From contig JAKSMU010000005.1 of NCBI GenBank assembly GCA_024400455.1, forward strand, positions 153,517-217,516: a stretch of DNA of 64,000 bases, written 5' to 3'. Source of the DNA: Bacteroidales bacterium (GTDB lineage Bacteria; Bacteroidota; Bacteroidia; Bacteroidales; F082). Within the stretch, counting starts at the first letter, position 1; each line of letters opens with the position of its first letter. Shown one piece after another: positions 16,410-24,856 of this stretch. Under the pieces are notes generated by a model that worked only from the letters and a program-made list of their open reading frames with translations, did not search any database and was not told the origin of the DNA. Position numbers and translations under genes: made by a program.

Positions 16410-17738
16410 CTACAATTCGATGCCATACAAATGCATCTTATTGTATAAGGTTTTGCGGTCAATTTGTAGCAGTTTAGCAGCCACGGTCTTGTTGCCTCTC
16501 GCCTTTTGCAAAGCAGCTTCAATCTGTTGTTTTTCGTTTTCAGGTCGCAAAGCCCAATCGTCTTCATTTTTCTCTATATTCTTGATTGCATGGACAAAAA
16601 CCGGCAAATCATCCAATTCAATGGTATCGCCCTCGGCAAACAAGACACACCGGCGAATGACATTACGCAGTTCGCGCAGATTGCCATTCCAAGTCTGCTT
16701 TTTCATCTCGGCCAAAGCTTCAACCGAAATGCCTTTTACTTCTTTCAGCAATTCTTCATTAGCCTGATTGATAAAGAAATAGACGAACTCATCTAAATCA
16801 TCCATTCTATCACGCAAAGGCGGAACCGTCAAAGAGAACTCATTAATGCGATGATATAAATCCTGGCGGAAACGGCCTTCATCAATAGCCAGTTCTATGT
16901 TCTCATTTGTTGCCGCAATAATGCGCACATCCACATTGATGTCAGTTGCCGACCCCACAGGTCTCACCTTCTGTTCCTGTAACGCCCGAAGCAATTGCAT
17001 TTGGACCTCGTATGGCAAATTTCCAACTTCATCAAGAAAAACCGTGCCACCTTTTGCTTGTTCAAAAACACCTTTCTTATCAGATATTGCAGAAGTGAAA
17101 GAGCCTTTCAAATGGCCGAACAACTCGCTTGGAGCCAATTCCTTCGACAGACTTCCACAATCCACAGGAATAAACGGACCATCTTTTCTCAAGCTGCAAT
17201 CGTGAATCATTCGGGCAATATATTCCTTCCCCGTGCCACTTTCTCCCAAAATCAAGACAGAAAACTTTGTCGGAGCAACCAATTCAACATGCTTGTATAG
17301 CCGCTGAATTACAGGGCTATTTCCTTTTACCATTTCCTTGCGTTGCGGCTGAAACACTTCTGGCGAATCGCTTTCCGAGGAAATGGCCGCTTCAATCTTT
17401 TCCTGCAAAACGCTCGGATTGATTGGCTTTTTCAAGTAATCGAAGGCTCCTATTTTCATGGCAGACACAGCGGTCTGAACCTCAGCATAACCCGTCATCA
17501 CAATGAAAGGCACCTGGTTTTTCAGTTTTTCCCTAACCCACGACATAAGGATAATTCCATCGCCATCCGGCAAACGCAAATCTGTCAGAATCAAATCATA
17601 AGATTTAGAAGAAACGGCTATCTTTGCCTGTTCGTAACGCGAAACCAAATCGGCTTCATAATTATTCTTTTTCAGCCAGGTTTGAATCATGACACCAAAT
17701 GCGGCATCGTCTTCTACTATTAGGATTCTGTGTTTCAT
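16410..17738 (-). CDS. sigma-54-dependent response regulator (NtrC family)
   Basis: The 442-residue protein has a receiver domain (1-120; acidic pocket 'VEDD', phospho-acceptor Asp53 in ILTDLRLPDG, Lys in 'KKPINP'), an AAA+ sigma-54 interaction domain (about 140-370; Walker A GESGTGKE, Walker B 'GTVFLDEVGNL', arginine finger region 'FRQDLYHRINEF') and a C-terminal Fis-type HTH ('GNKTVAAKLLQIDRKTLYNK'). The GAFTGA loop that touches sigma-54 reads GSFTSA here. No sensor kinase is adjacent, so it is an orphan regulator. The promoter box ends five bases before ATG 17738, which excludes the longer frames. Confidence 0.93.
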   Translation of the reverse strand: MKHRILIVEDDAAFGVMIQTWLKKNNYEADLVSRYEQAKIAVSSKSYDLILTDLRLPDGDGIILMSWVREKLKNQVPFIVMTGYAEVQTAVSAMKIGAFDYLKKPINPSVLQEKIEAAISSESDSPEVFQPQRKEMVKGNSPVIQRLYKHVELVAPTKFSVLILGESGTGKEYIARMIHDCSLRKDGPFIPVDCGSLSKELAPSELFGHLKGSFTSAISDKKGVFEQAKGGTVFLDEVGNLPYEVQMQLLRALQEQKVRPVGSATDINVDVRIIAATNENIELAIDEGRFRQDLYHRINEFSLTVPPLRDRMDDLDEFVYFFINQANEELLKEVKGISVEALAEMKKQTWNGNLRELRNVIRRCVLFAEGDTIELDDLPVFVHAIKNIEKNEDDWALRPENEKQQIEAALQKARGNKTVAAKLLQIDRKTLYNKMHLYGIEL

Positions 17739-17743
17739 AGGCG

Positions 17744-17773
17744 CAAAAATACTCATTTTCCACAATTCCACAA
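17744..17773 (-). promoter_or_regulatory. promoter of the NtrC-family regulator
   Basis: On the minus strand TTG (17771-17773) and TATTTTTG (17744-17751) are separated by 19 bases. The box ends five bases before the start codon, so the transcript should be almost leaderless. Confidence 0.65.
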
Positions 17774-17831
17774 CTCTTTTTCCTACAAAACAATATTTCC
17801 ACAAAATTATTGTGGAAAACGCAAAAGAAAC

Positions 17832-17861
17832 AAAGAAGCCCTGCATATGCAAGGCTTCTTT
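17832..17861 (-). terminator. terminator of the coiled-coil lipoprotein gene
   Basis: The arms 17832-17846 and 17847-17861 are complementary over 15 positions with one mismatch, with GAAGCC/GGCTTC at the base. It lies downstream of the minus-strand gene ending at 17887. Confidence 0.6.
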
Positions 17862-17886
17862 TGAAAATTGAAAACGAGCAGAAATT

Positions 17887-18774
17887 TTATTTGATGGAAA
17901 TGATCAAATAATTAGATTGGTTCCAGAATGCTTCCTTATTGGTGATGTTCAAAGTCTGAGCACCATTTTCGTCCGTTACCAACTCATAGCTGTTGGTTGG
18001 ATGCTTGGTCAATATGGTTGCTTTCTTGGTATTCAACGGAATAGATGAAATTTCGCGTCTGTCAGCCTTGACAAAATTACTGTTATCAAAAGCTTGGTCA
18101 ACAAGTTGCTTAGCTTGGAAGATGCCGCCCTTGGTCATCAAGCCTTTTTCCATAAGGACTTGCGGGGTAGCAATGCAATACCAAACGCTATTCAAAGCAG
18201 CATCCTGATTATTAATGGTTTGCTGTTGAACAGAATTTAAAGTATTGAGATTTTCATTTTCAGAACTAAGATTTTCTATGCTCTCATTCAAACCGCTTAC
18301 CTGTTCATTGAGTTCGCTGATTTGAACATCTTTCAAATTCAGTTCTTCTTTCAACGAATTGATATAGGTGTCTTTTGCATCAAGTTGCTCTTTCAAACGG
18401 TTTATGGTTTCCGTCAAAGCCTTGGACTTGGCGCCTTGTGATGACAGTTGCTTTTCAAGATCGGCAATCTTCTGGTGGTTTTCTTGCAATGTCTGCTGGA
18501 TGGCATTGATTTCAGCGACAGCTCTATTTGTGTCACCTTCTTGATTCTCAATCATAATGATACCTTCGGCAGCACGTACCGACTCAAGAGCATTCTCAAT
18601 TTCATTGATAGTGCGAAGAGCAGAATCGAAATCGCCGTTTGCAGCAGCTGCAACGACTTGAAGCGAATCTCTTTCGGCTAACAAAGCCTGGTACTCTTTA
18701 GATTTTTCCACATTCCTACAGGAAGTAGCAAACAGTGCTACAAGTGCTAAAGCGATGATAGATAATTTTCTCAT
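17887..18774 (-). CDS. coiled-coil lipoprotein
   Basis: The 295-residue product begins with a lipoprotein signal (MRKLSIIALALVALFATSC). Residues about 25-200 form a long heptad-rich coiled coil dominated by Leu, Glu, Gln and Asn ('EELNLKDVQISELNEQVSG'), followed by a small globular C-terminal domain with 'WYCIATPQVLMEKGLMTKGG' and a beta-rich tail 'YLIISIK'. Similar Bacteroidales proteins are sometimes named Cbp1-family collagen-binding adhesins; I cannot confirm this and would treat adhesion as a guess. It should sit at the outer membrane facing the periplasm or surface. Confidence 0.78.
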   Translation of the reverse strand: MRKLSIIALALVALFATSCRNVEKSKEYQALLAERDSLQVVAAAANGDFDSALRTINEIENALESVRAAEGIIMIENQEGDTNRAVAEINAIQQTLQENHQKIADLEKQLSSQGAKSKALTETINRLKEQLDAKDTYINSLKEELNLKDVQISELNEQVSGLNESIENLSSENENLNTLNSVQQQTINNQDAALNSVWYCIATPQVLMEKGLMTKGGIFQAKQLVDQAFDNSNFVKADRREISSIPLNTKKATILTKHPTNSYELVTDENGAQTLNITNKEAFWNQSNYLIISIK

Positions 18775-18952
18775 TTTTTTTAAATATAAAGTTTCCATTT
18801 TTAAAGCACATTTCGTGCCTAAACTTGTTTATTTAATATAACATATTGATTACAAATTACTTACAAATAGATTTAACAACAAATAATAATGTGGAAAACT
18901 GTGGAATCTCCGCTTCCGCCACTATAAATTGTAGAAATCCACAACTTCTAAA

Positions 18953-19774
18953 TCAAAGGTGAATGAGACCTGTAGACTGATGTCTTGGCAAAGGAAACAC
19001 CGTGACATCAGGATTGGTGCGGATACGTTGCTGCTGCAAAATCTGATAAACATTCTGCATTGCTAGTTCAGGCGTGTTGTTGTTTTCGCTTAAATGACAG
19101 AGCATTACGTTTTTCAAGCCTTTGAGATAACGCTTAGCTATGTAACGCGACGCCTCGACATTGCTCAAATGTCCGGTCGGGCCCGCTATGCGTTTTTTAA
19201 GAATGTAAGAATACGGACCTTTCCACAACATGTTTTCATCGTAATTCGACTCAAGCACAATGGATTCTGACCTATCGAGATACGATTCCACACAGCTGTC
19301 AATCATGCCGACATCGGTTGCAAGTGTCAGATTCTTATCATCATAGCGGAAATAATAACCCATAGTTCCACGGCCATCGTGCATCACAGGAAAAGGCTCA
19401 ATGTGGATTCCACACATTTCAATGGAATCGAAAGGCTCGATAGCGTGGAAAAATTCAGGATTCATGTTTCGGGTTGCCTTGCCGCGCAACACGCCTGCAA
19501 TGCAATCGGCATGGGCATAAATGGGGACTTGCAAGGTTTCAGCAATCACATCAAGACCCTTTACATGGTCGATATGGTCGTGCGTAAGGAAAATGCACTT
19601 TATGCTCTGTAATTGATAATCAATTTGCTGCAAAGATTTCTTCAAATGCGCCAGACTCACTCCCGCATCTATCAGGAAACCCTCTTCTTCCACACCGACG
19701 AAAAAACAATTGCCGCTGCTGCCGCTGGCGAAACTGCAAAAGACGAAAGGCGAAAGACAAGAGAATAAATCCAT
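18953..19774 (-). CDS. WalJ/YycJ-like metallo-beta-lactamase-fold hydrolase
   Basis: The 273-residue enzyme has the MBL signature THDHIDH near residue 63, preceded by 'LIDAGVSLAHLKKSL', then 'ATDVG' (metal Asp) and 'GPTGHLSN' and 'NVMLCHLSENNN' (metal His residues). The N-terminal 'CSFASGSSGNCFFV' is the distinctive start of the YycJ/WalJ/VicX group, phosphodiesterase-like enzymes linked in Firmicutes to DNA repair and cell-wall regulation. The role in this organism is not established. It is divergent from the ureohydrolase gene with tightly packed promoters. Confidence 0.87.
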   Translation of the reverse strand: MDLFSCLSPFVFCSFASGSSGNCFFVGVEEEGFLIDAGVSLAHLKKSLQQIDYQLQSIKCIFLTHDHIDHVKGLDVIAETLQVPIYAHADCIAGVLRGKATRNMNPEFFHAIEPFDSIEMCGIHIEPFPVMHDGRGTMGYYFRYDDKNLTLATDVGMIDSCVESYLDRSESIVLESNYDENMLWKGPYSYILKKRIAGPTGHLSNVEASRYIAKRYLKGLKNVMLCHLSENNNTPELAMQNVYQILQQQRIRTNPDVTVFPLPRHQSTGLIHL

Positions 19775-19781
19775 GGCAAAT

Positions 19782-19814
19782 TTTGAAAATGCAAAGATAG
19801 TTTTTCTAACTTTG
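19782..19814 (+). promoter_or_regulatory. promoter of the ureohydrolase gene
   Basis: TTTG (19782-19785) and TAACTTTG (19807-19814) are separated by 21 bases; the -7 box is 25 bases from ATG 19840. Confidence 0.65.
19792..19799 (-). promoter_or_regulatory. -7 box of the WalJ-like gene
   Basis: TATCTTTG on the minus strand, 17 bases upstream of ATG 19774, back to back with the ureohydrolase promoter. Confidence 0.6.
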
Positions 19815-19839
19815 CCCCCAATTAAATTTGCAATAAAAA

Positions 19840-20865
19840 ATGGAAAAGACTTTTGACCCCAATGCAGCCGCCGTGGCCGACTCCGGCATTTACGGACTGC
19901 CCTGCACCGCCGAAGAAGCGCAAATCATCATCATCCCTGTGGAATGGGAACTGACAACCAGCTATAACCGCGGCACCGTCGACGGCCCAAGCACGATTAT
20001 GGAAGCCTCGATGCAAGTCGACCTTTGCCACCACGATTATCCCGACCTCTGGCAAAAAGGCATCTGGATGGACGAGTTTCCGAAGGAACTGCGCGAACTG
20101 CACGATGAACTGGCTCCCGTCAGCGAGGAAATCATCGATGCACTATACGAAGGCTTGATGGATGAAAACCCGGAGAAATATGAAAAGATGTATGCCGACA
20201 TCGTTGCTGCAACGGAAAGGAAAAACGCATGGCTCTGCGAGCGTATCGCCTACTGGAAAGCACAAGGCAAAACCGTCGGTCTGCTTGGCGGCGACCACAG
20301 CACGCCCCTCGCCTATCACCAATACCTTAATAAATTAGGTGTGGAATACGGTATACTGCACGCCGACGCCCACATGGATTTGCGCGACACTTTCGAGGGT
20401 TTCAAATACTCACACGCATCCATATTCTTCAACACTTTGAAATTCGACAATGTGAAGAAATTAGTGCAAGTCGGCATCCGCGATTACTGCCACCAGGAAA
20501 AGGCCTTGGCCGAAAGTCAGCCGGAGCGTGTGAAGGTCTTCTTCGACCGCGACAACCGCCGCCGCATGTACGAAGGCGCAACTTGGAAAACCATCGTTGA
20601 CGAAATGGTGGCTGCCTTGCCGCAAAAGACCTACATTTCAATCGACATCGATGCCCTCGACCCGAAACTCTGCCCGAATACCGGCACTCCGGTTCCTGGC
20701 GGTTTGGAGTATGAAGAACTGATGTATCTGCTCAACCGCATCCGTGAAGCCGGCAAGGAAATCATCGGTTTCGACCTTTGCGAAGTCTCGCCCGGCGATG
20801 GCGACTGGGACGGCAATGTCGGCGCCCGCGTCTTGTTCCACCTCTGCGGCGTGGCAGCGAAATGA
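19840..20865 (+). CDS. arginase/agmatinase-family ureohydrolase
   Basis: The 341-residue enzyme carries the binuclear manganese motifs of the family in order: GGDHS (His153), 'HADAHMDLRD' and 'SIDIDALDP', with 'GTPVPGGL' completing the active site. Members hydrolyse arginine, agmatine or formimidoylglutamate and release urea or formamide; the Bacteroidetes branch to which this seems to belong is usually called agmatinase family. With arginine deiminase 8 kb away, a role in arginine or polyamine metabolism is plausible, but the substrate cannot be read from the motifs. An insertion at residues about 85-135 is rich in Glu and Lys. Confidence 0.88.
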   Translation: MEKTFDPNAAAVADSGIYGLPCTAEEAQIIIIPVEWELTTSYNRGTVDGPSTIMEASMQVDLCHHDYPDLWQKGIWMDEFPKELRELHDELAPVSEEIIDALYEGLMDENPEKYEKMYADIVAATERKNAWLCERIAYWKAQGKTVGLLGGDHSTPLAYHQYLNKLGVEYGILHADAHMDLRDTFEGFKYSHASIFFNTLKFDNVKKLVQVGIRDYCHQEKALAESQPERVKVFFDRDNRRRMYEGATWKTIVDEMVAALPQKTYISIDIDALDPKLCPNTGTPVPGGLEYEELMYLLNRIREAGKEIIGFDLCEVSPGDGDWDGNVGARVLFHLCGVAAK

Positions 20866-20925
20866 TGAAAGACTGATTCTTTTTCAGCAGCTGGCTGGGC
20901 TATTAGCCTTTAGCTTTGGGAGTGC

Positions 20926-21066
20926 ACATCAGTTTTGCGCTAGGTAATGTAGTTGAAAATTGGGTGAACATCAGTTTTACGCTAGGTAATGTAGTTGGAA
21001 ATTGGGTGTACATCAGTTTTGCGCTAGATAAAGTAGTTGAAAATTGGGTGAACATCAGTTTTGCGC
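20926..21066 (+). repeat. 42-bp tandem repeat (3.4 copies)
   Basis: Units start at 20926, 20968, 21010 and 21052, exactly 42 bases apart, each beginning ACATCAGTTTTRCGC. The copies differ at a handful of bases and the last is truncated after 15 bases. Confidence 0.9.
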
Positions 21067-21152
21067 GGCAGAAATGAATTTTTGAAATAAAAGTTCATTC
21101 TATTTTCATAAAAAAAACGAACGACTAACCTTCACATTCCCTAAGCAAATTG

Positions 21153-21182
21153 TTTGAACTATAGATTATTTCACTACCTTTG
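21153..21182 (+). promoter_or_regulatory. promoter of the DUF47-PiT-DUF47 operon
   Basis: TTTG (21153-21156) and TACCTTTG (21175-21182) are separated by 18 bases, 25 bases upstream of ATG 21208. Confidence 0.7.
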
Positions 21183-21207
21183 CAGCGATTTTTTTTCATT
21201 TATATAA

Positions 21208-21855
21208 ATGGCTTTAAATAATCTTTTTACCAAGGGAAACCGCGAAAAGCACTTTTTCCCAACTTACATCAAACAGGCTGAGACTGCGCAAGTTGCAGCC
21301 AAGTATTTGCAGGAACTCATCAAGTCGGAAGACGCTGAGGAACGCAAGCTACTCACCCGTATGGTCAAGAAGCAGGAGACCACCGGCGACGAATTGTTGC
21401 GTGATTTCTATGTCGAACTCAACGAGGCTTTCGTGACACCTTTCGACCGTGAAGACATGAACGCATTGGCGATGGCTCTTGACAAATTCCTCGACTTCAT
21501 CAACTATTCGGCCAAGACCATCCTGATGTATAATCCCAAGAAGATTGACAAGCACATCAAGGAGATTATTGACAACATTCTGGAAGACGCCAACCTCATC
21601 ATCGAGATTTTCAATAACTTGGAAGACATCAACAAGAATCAGGCTAAACTCACTGAGCTTTGTCAAAAAGTCTCGCACATTGAGCATGTCGTTGACGATA
21701 TCTATGGGGAATACATCTCCTACTTGTTCAGCAACGAGCAAGACGAAATCGAACTGCTGAAATACAAAGAGATATCCCAATCAGTGGAAGACACCACCGA
21801 CCGCGCCAAAGATGTGGCCTCAACGGTGAAATGTTTGATCATAAAGCAATCGTGA
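21208..21855 (+). CDS. DUF47 (PhoU-like) protein, first copy
   Basis: The 215-residue helical protein belongs to DUF47, a PhoU-like family that typically sits beside PiT transporters and is thought to regulate phosphate uptake. It shows the family start 'LFTKGNREKHFFPTYIKQAE', the 'TPFDREDMNALAMALDKFLDFI' helix with the conserved Arg-Glu-Asp, and a C-terminal 'SQSVEDTTDRAKDVASTVKC' helix. Its stop codon overlaps the PiT start (TGATG), indicating translational coupling. A second, divergent copy follows PiT. The expected location is the cytoplasmic face of the membrane. Confidence 0.88.
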   Translation: MALNNLFTKGNREKHFFPTYIKQAETAQVAAKYLQELIKSEDAEERKLLTRMVKKQETTGDELLRDFYVELNEAFVTPFDREDMNALAMALDKFLDFINYSAKTILMYNPKKIDKHIKEIIDNILEDANLIIEIFNNLEDINKNQAKLTELCQKVSHIEHVVDDIYGEYISYLFSNEQDEIELLKYKEISQSVEDTTDRAKDVASTVKCLIIKQS

Positions 21856-22925
21856 TGAATCTTCTTACTATAGCCATCATCTTATCCATCATTCTTGCCT
21901 TGGTGTTCACCTTCCTCAACGGCATGAACGATGCGGCGAATTCCATTTCAACCATCATCGCCACCAAGGTCATGACCCCGATTCAAGCCATCATTTGGGC
22001 ATCGTTTTGGGAGTTTACGGCCTTCATTTTCATTCGGTTAGTATTGAATCAGCAGTTTGCCGTGGGCAACACCATGGCCAATTTCGCCGACCAAAGTGTC
22101 ATCAATCCGTATTTGATTTTGTCAGCCTTGATTGGGGCTGCCATTTGGGTGGCAGTTTGCACCAAGGCGGGTATGCCCATCTCCACTTCGCACGCCCTTA
22201 TCGGCGGTATCATCGGGGCGGCTTGGTTTGTGAACGGTGCTGGTGTGCTTCATGCCAGACCCATCTTCATCACTTTGATTTTCATTATCTTATCGCCACT
22301 CATCGGATTGTTTTTGGGTTTTTTCCTCGAATGTCTGTTCCTAAAAATCTGCAAAAACAAGCAACGTAAGAAAGTCGAGAAGGTGTTCAAAGGATTGCAG
22401 CATTTTTCAACTGCCGCTTTCTGTATCGGCCATGGCTCGAACGATGCACCTAAGACCATGGGTATCATTGCCGTTCTGATGGCGAGCGTCTTCACCACGC
22501 CTGGCATCAGTGAAGGAATGCAAGATTTCATCGGCATTTTCTACGACAGCAGCCAAGGCTTCCATATTCCTGACACTTTGGCCATTATTTGCTACATCAT
22601 CATGTCGTTAGGTATCTTGATTGGTGGCAAGAATGTCATCAAGACCATGGGCGGCGGCTTGTCGAAAATCAATCCAATCAGAGGCTTCTCCGCCGAATTT
22701 GCGGGGGCTACCACTTTGATTGCCACCTCTTTCTTAGGCATCCCTGTCAGCACCACCCACACCATTACGGGCGGCGTGATTGGTGTAGGCCTGACCGATG
22801 GCATGAAATCCGTGAAATGGGTCACTGCCAAGCGCATTGTCCTTTCGTGGGTACTCACCATCCCTGTCCCGTTGGTCATCAGCGGTGTCCTTAACCTGTT
22901 GTTTAACCTTTGTTTCCCGCTTTAA
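21855..22925 (+). CDS. inorganic phosphate transporter, PiT family
   Basis: The 356-residue membrane carrier contains two PiT signature repeats: 'FLNGMNDAANSISTIIATKV' in the first half and 'CIGHGSNDAPKTMGIIAVLM' in the second, plus the paired 'PISTSHALIGGIIGA' and 'PVSTTHTITGGVIGVG' loops. It takes up phosphate, probably as a metal-phosphate complex, with H+ or Na+. The start overlaps the preceding stop by one base; GTG 21852 is an alternative. It is flanked on both sides by DUF47 genes in one operon. Confidence 0.93.
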   Translation: MNLLTIAIILSIILALVFTFLNGMNDAANSISTIIATKVMTPIQAIIWASFWEFTAFIFIRLVLNQQFAVGNTMANFADQSVINPYLILSALIGAAIWVAVCTKAGMPISTSHALIGGIIGAAWFVNGAGVLHARPIFITLIFIILSPLIGLFLGFFLECLFLKICKNKQRKKVEKVFKGLQHFSTAAFCIGHGSNDAPKTMGIIAVLMASVFTTPGISEGMQDFIGIFYDSSQGFHIPDTLAIICYIIMSLGILIGGKNVIKTMGGGLSKINPIRGFSAEFAGATTLIATSFLGIPVSTTHTITGGVIGVGLTDGMKSVKWVTAKRIVLSWVLTIPVPLVISGVLNLLFNLCFPL

Positions 22926-22928
22926 GCC

Positions 22929-23582
22929 ATGAGTCTCAATAGTTTCTTCCAATTTTTCGTTCCGAAAGAAAACAGGTTTTATCCTTTCTATACCCAGCAG
23001 GCCGAAGCCATCAACAGTGCCTCGAAACTGCTTCACGAGATGGTGATTGTCACCGATTCAGACCGACTTGATGCGCTCCGCAAAGAAGTGAAAACCTTCG
23101 AGAAAGCTGGCGACGAGGTGCTGGAAGAGTTTTACACTCAACTGAATTCCAGCGTATTGACACCATTTGTACGCGAAGACATGCACGAGCTCGCCGAACT
23201 GATGGACAACTTCCTTGACCGCATTGACGACTGTGCCAACATCATCATCACGCGGCGTTTCCTTGAAACCGACGACTGGCTCACCACCATGTCTGAAAAC
23301 ATCATGTTCTCTGCCGAAAACCTGAACGTCATCATCAGTGACCTACAGTTCATTACTACCGGCAAAGGAAAGGAAATAGCTCGCTTGTGCAACGAAATCA
23401 AGACGATGGAACACGACTGCGACGAGCTTTATGGCAAATACATCAGCGAATTGTTCACCAAAAACTACAATCTGGTTGAAATCATCAAGCGAAAAGACTT
23501 GGTTCAAGTGTTGGAAAACACCATGAATTCAGCGAAATACATTTCTGACAAAATCAGAAGCATACACGCAAAACTATGTTAA
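22929..23582 (+). CDS. DUF47 (PhoU-like) protein, second copy
   Basis: The 217-residue product is a paralogue of the gene at 21208, with matching landmarks: 'FVPKENRFYPFYTQQAEAI' at the start, 'LTPFVREDMHELAELMDNFLDRID' in the middle and 'LVQVLENTMNSAKYISDKIRS' at the end. Identity between the two copies is clearly partial, suggesting an old duplication with divergence. It starts three bases after the PiT stop and is followed after 11 bases by pncB, so all four genes are likely co-transcribed. The inferred role is control of PiT activity. Confidence 0.87.
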   Translation: MSLNSFFQFFVPKENRFYPFYTQQAEAINSASKLLHEMVIVTDSDRLDALRKEVKTFEKAGDEVLEEFYTQLNSSVLTPFVREDMHELAELMDNFLDRIDDCANIIITRRFLETDDWLTTMSENIMFSAENLNVIISDLQFITTGKGKEIARLCNEIKTMEHDCDELYGKYISELFTKNYNLVEIIKRKDLVQVLENTMNSAKYISDKIRSIHAKLC

Positions 23583-23593
23583 ACTAAAAAGCT

Positions 23594-24787
23594 ATGAGAC
23601 AAATTATTAATAGTCTTTTAGACACCGACCTTTATACCTTTAGCGTCTGTTACGCCTATTTGCAGAAATTCCCACGCGCCATCGGACAATACACTTTTGT
23701 CGACCGCAACAACACGGTATATCCCGAAGGTTTTGCCGAGAAACTGAAGGAACAATTCAAAATGTTTGAAAGTCTCCGCATCACTGACGAAGAAGCGCAT
23801 TTCATGAAGCAGAAATGCTACTATTTCCCGTTGTGGTTCTTCACCTTTCTGAAAGGCTTTTCATTGAAATCAAATGAAGTTGAAGTAAGCCAGGACGAAG
23901 AAGGCCACCTTCACATCACCGTGACCGGATTGCTTTGGCGCACAGTATTTTGGGAGATGCCTATTCTGGCAACCGTTTCTGAACTCATGCACGAAACGAG
24001 AGGCGAATTTGAGACCTACGACACCGAAAAAGAATACAAGAAATCATACGACAAAGCCATTAGGCTCATTGGCAATGGAGTAAAATTCAGCGATTTCGGA
24101 ACACGCCGCCGTTTCTCATTCGACCATCAGGAACGCGTCATCCAATCCTTCATTGAAGCGCAAAAGCAATTCACCAAGACTTGCTTCGTAGGCACATCAA
24201 ATGTGTATCTGGCCATGAAATACAACCTCACGCCTATCGGCACCATGAGCCACCAGTTTGTAGAGACTTGCTCTTTGTACGGTTACAACGAAGCCAACTA
24301 CCTCGCCATGGACTATTGGCAGGACGTTTACGCCGGCAGCCTAGGTATTTTCCTTTACGACACCTACACACGCAAGGCCTTCTTCCAGAACTTCACCCAA
24401 CTCCACGCCAAACTGTTTGACGGTCTGCGCGTCGACAGCGGCGACAACGTTGAAGCCTTGGAAGAAATCATTTTGAAATACAAGGAACTCGGCGTTGACC
24501 CGGCACAAAAATCCATCATTTTCAGCAATGGCCTCAATGTTGACGACGCCATCCAGCTGCACGAAATCGTGGATGGCCGCATGGGCGACTCTTACGGCAT
24601 AGGCACGCACTTCACCTGCGATATCGACAATGTGAAAGCCATGAACATCGTGGTGAAACTCACCGCCGCCAAGATTACCGAAAAGAGAAACTGGAAGAAA
24701 GTCGTCAAACTCAGCGACGACCTCGGCAAATACACCGGAGATCCGGAAGAAATCGAGATTTGCAAGAAGACACTCGAAATCGAATAA
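23594..24787 (+). CDS. pncB: nicotinate phosphoribosyltransferase
   Basis: The 397-residue enzyme makes nicotinate mononucleotide from nicotinate and PRPP in the NAD salvage pathway. It shows 'SLLDTDLYTFSVCYAYLQKFP' at the N-terminus, 'FGTRRRFSFDHQERV', the His of 'IGTMSHQFVET' that is autophosphorylated in characterised homologues, and the phosphoribosyl-binding 'GLRVDSGDN' and 'FSNGLNVDDAIQL'. Length agrees with the PncB class I family. It is the last gene of the phosphate operon and is followed by a strong terminator at 24809-24835. Confidence 0.95.
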   Translation: MRQIINSLLDTDLYTFSVCYAYLQKFPRAIGQYTFVDRNNTVYPEGFAEKLKEQFKMFESLRITDEEAHFMKQKCYYFPLWFFTFLKGFSLKSNEVEVSQDEEGHLHITVTGLLWRTVFWEMPILATVSELMHETRGEFETYDTEKEYKKSYDKAIRLIGNGVKFSDFGTRRRFSFDHQERVIQSFIEAQKQFTKTCFVGTSNVYLAMKYNLTPIGTMSHQFVETCSLYGYNEANYLAMDYWQDVYAGSLGIFLYDTYTRKAFFQNFTQLHAKLFDGLRVDSGDNVEALEEIILKYKELGVDPAQKSIIFSNGLNVDDAIQLHEIVDGRMGDSYGIGTHFTCDIDNVKAMNIVVKLTAAKITEKRNWKKVVKLSDDLGKYTGDPEEIEICKKTLEIE

Positions 24788-24808
24788 CTTGCACTATAAA
24801 ACGAAACG

Positions 24809-24838
24809 AAAGCGGCTATCATCGACAGCCGCTTTTTT
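24809..24838 (+). terminator. terminator between pncB and rpoD
   Basis: AAAGCGGCT (24809-24817) pairs with AGCCGCTTT (24827-24835), followed by TTT. It lies between convergent genes and may work in both directions. Confidence 0.8.
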
Positions 24839-24856
24839 CGTATCATTCCGCAAATT

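Larger units (their letters stand above)
20866..21207. other. 342-bp intergenic region with tandem repeats
   Basis: This is the only gene-free stretch above 300 bases. It holds a short TTAGCC-type repeat fragment (about 20900-20916), three full and one partial copies of a 42-bp repeat (20926-21066), and the promoter of the DUF47 gene at 21153-21182. No open frame or RNA gene is apparent. Confidence 0.8.

Noticed and set aside
20926..21066. The 42-bp tandem repeats as a possible CRISPR array
   Set aside because: The copies are directly adjacent with no variable spacers, and no cas gene is present.
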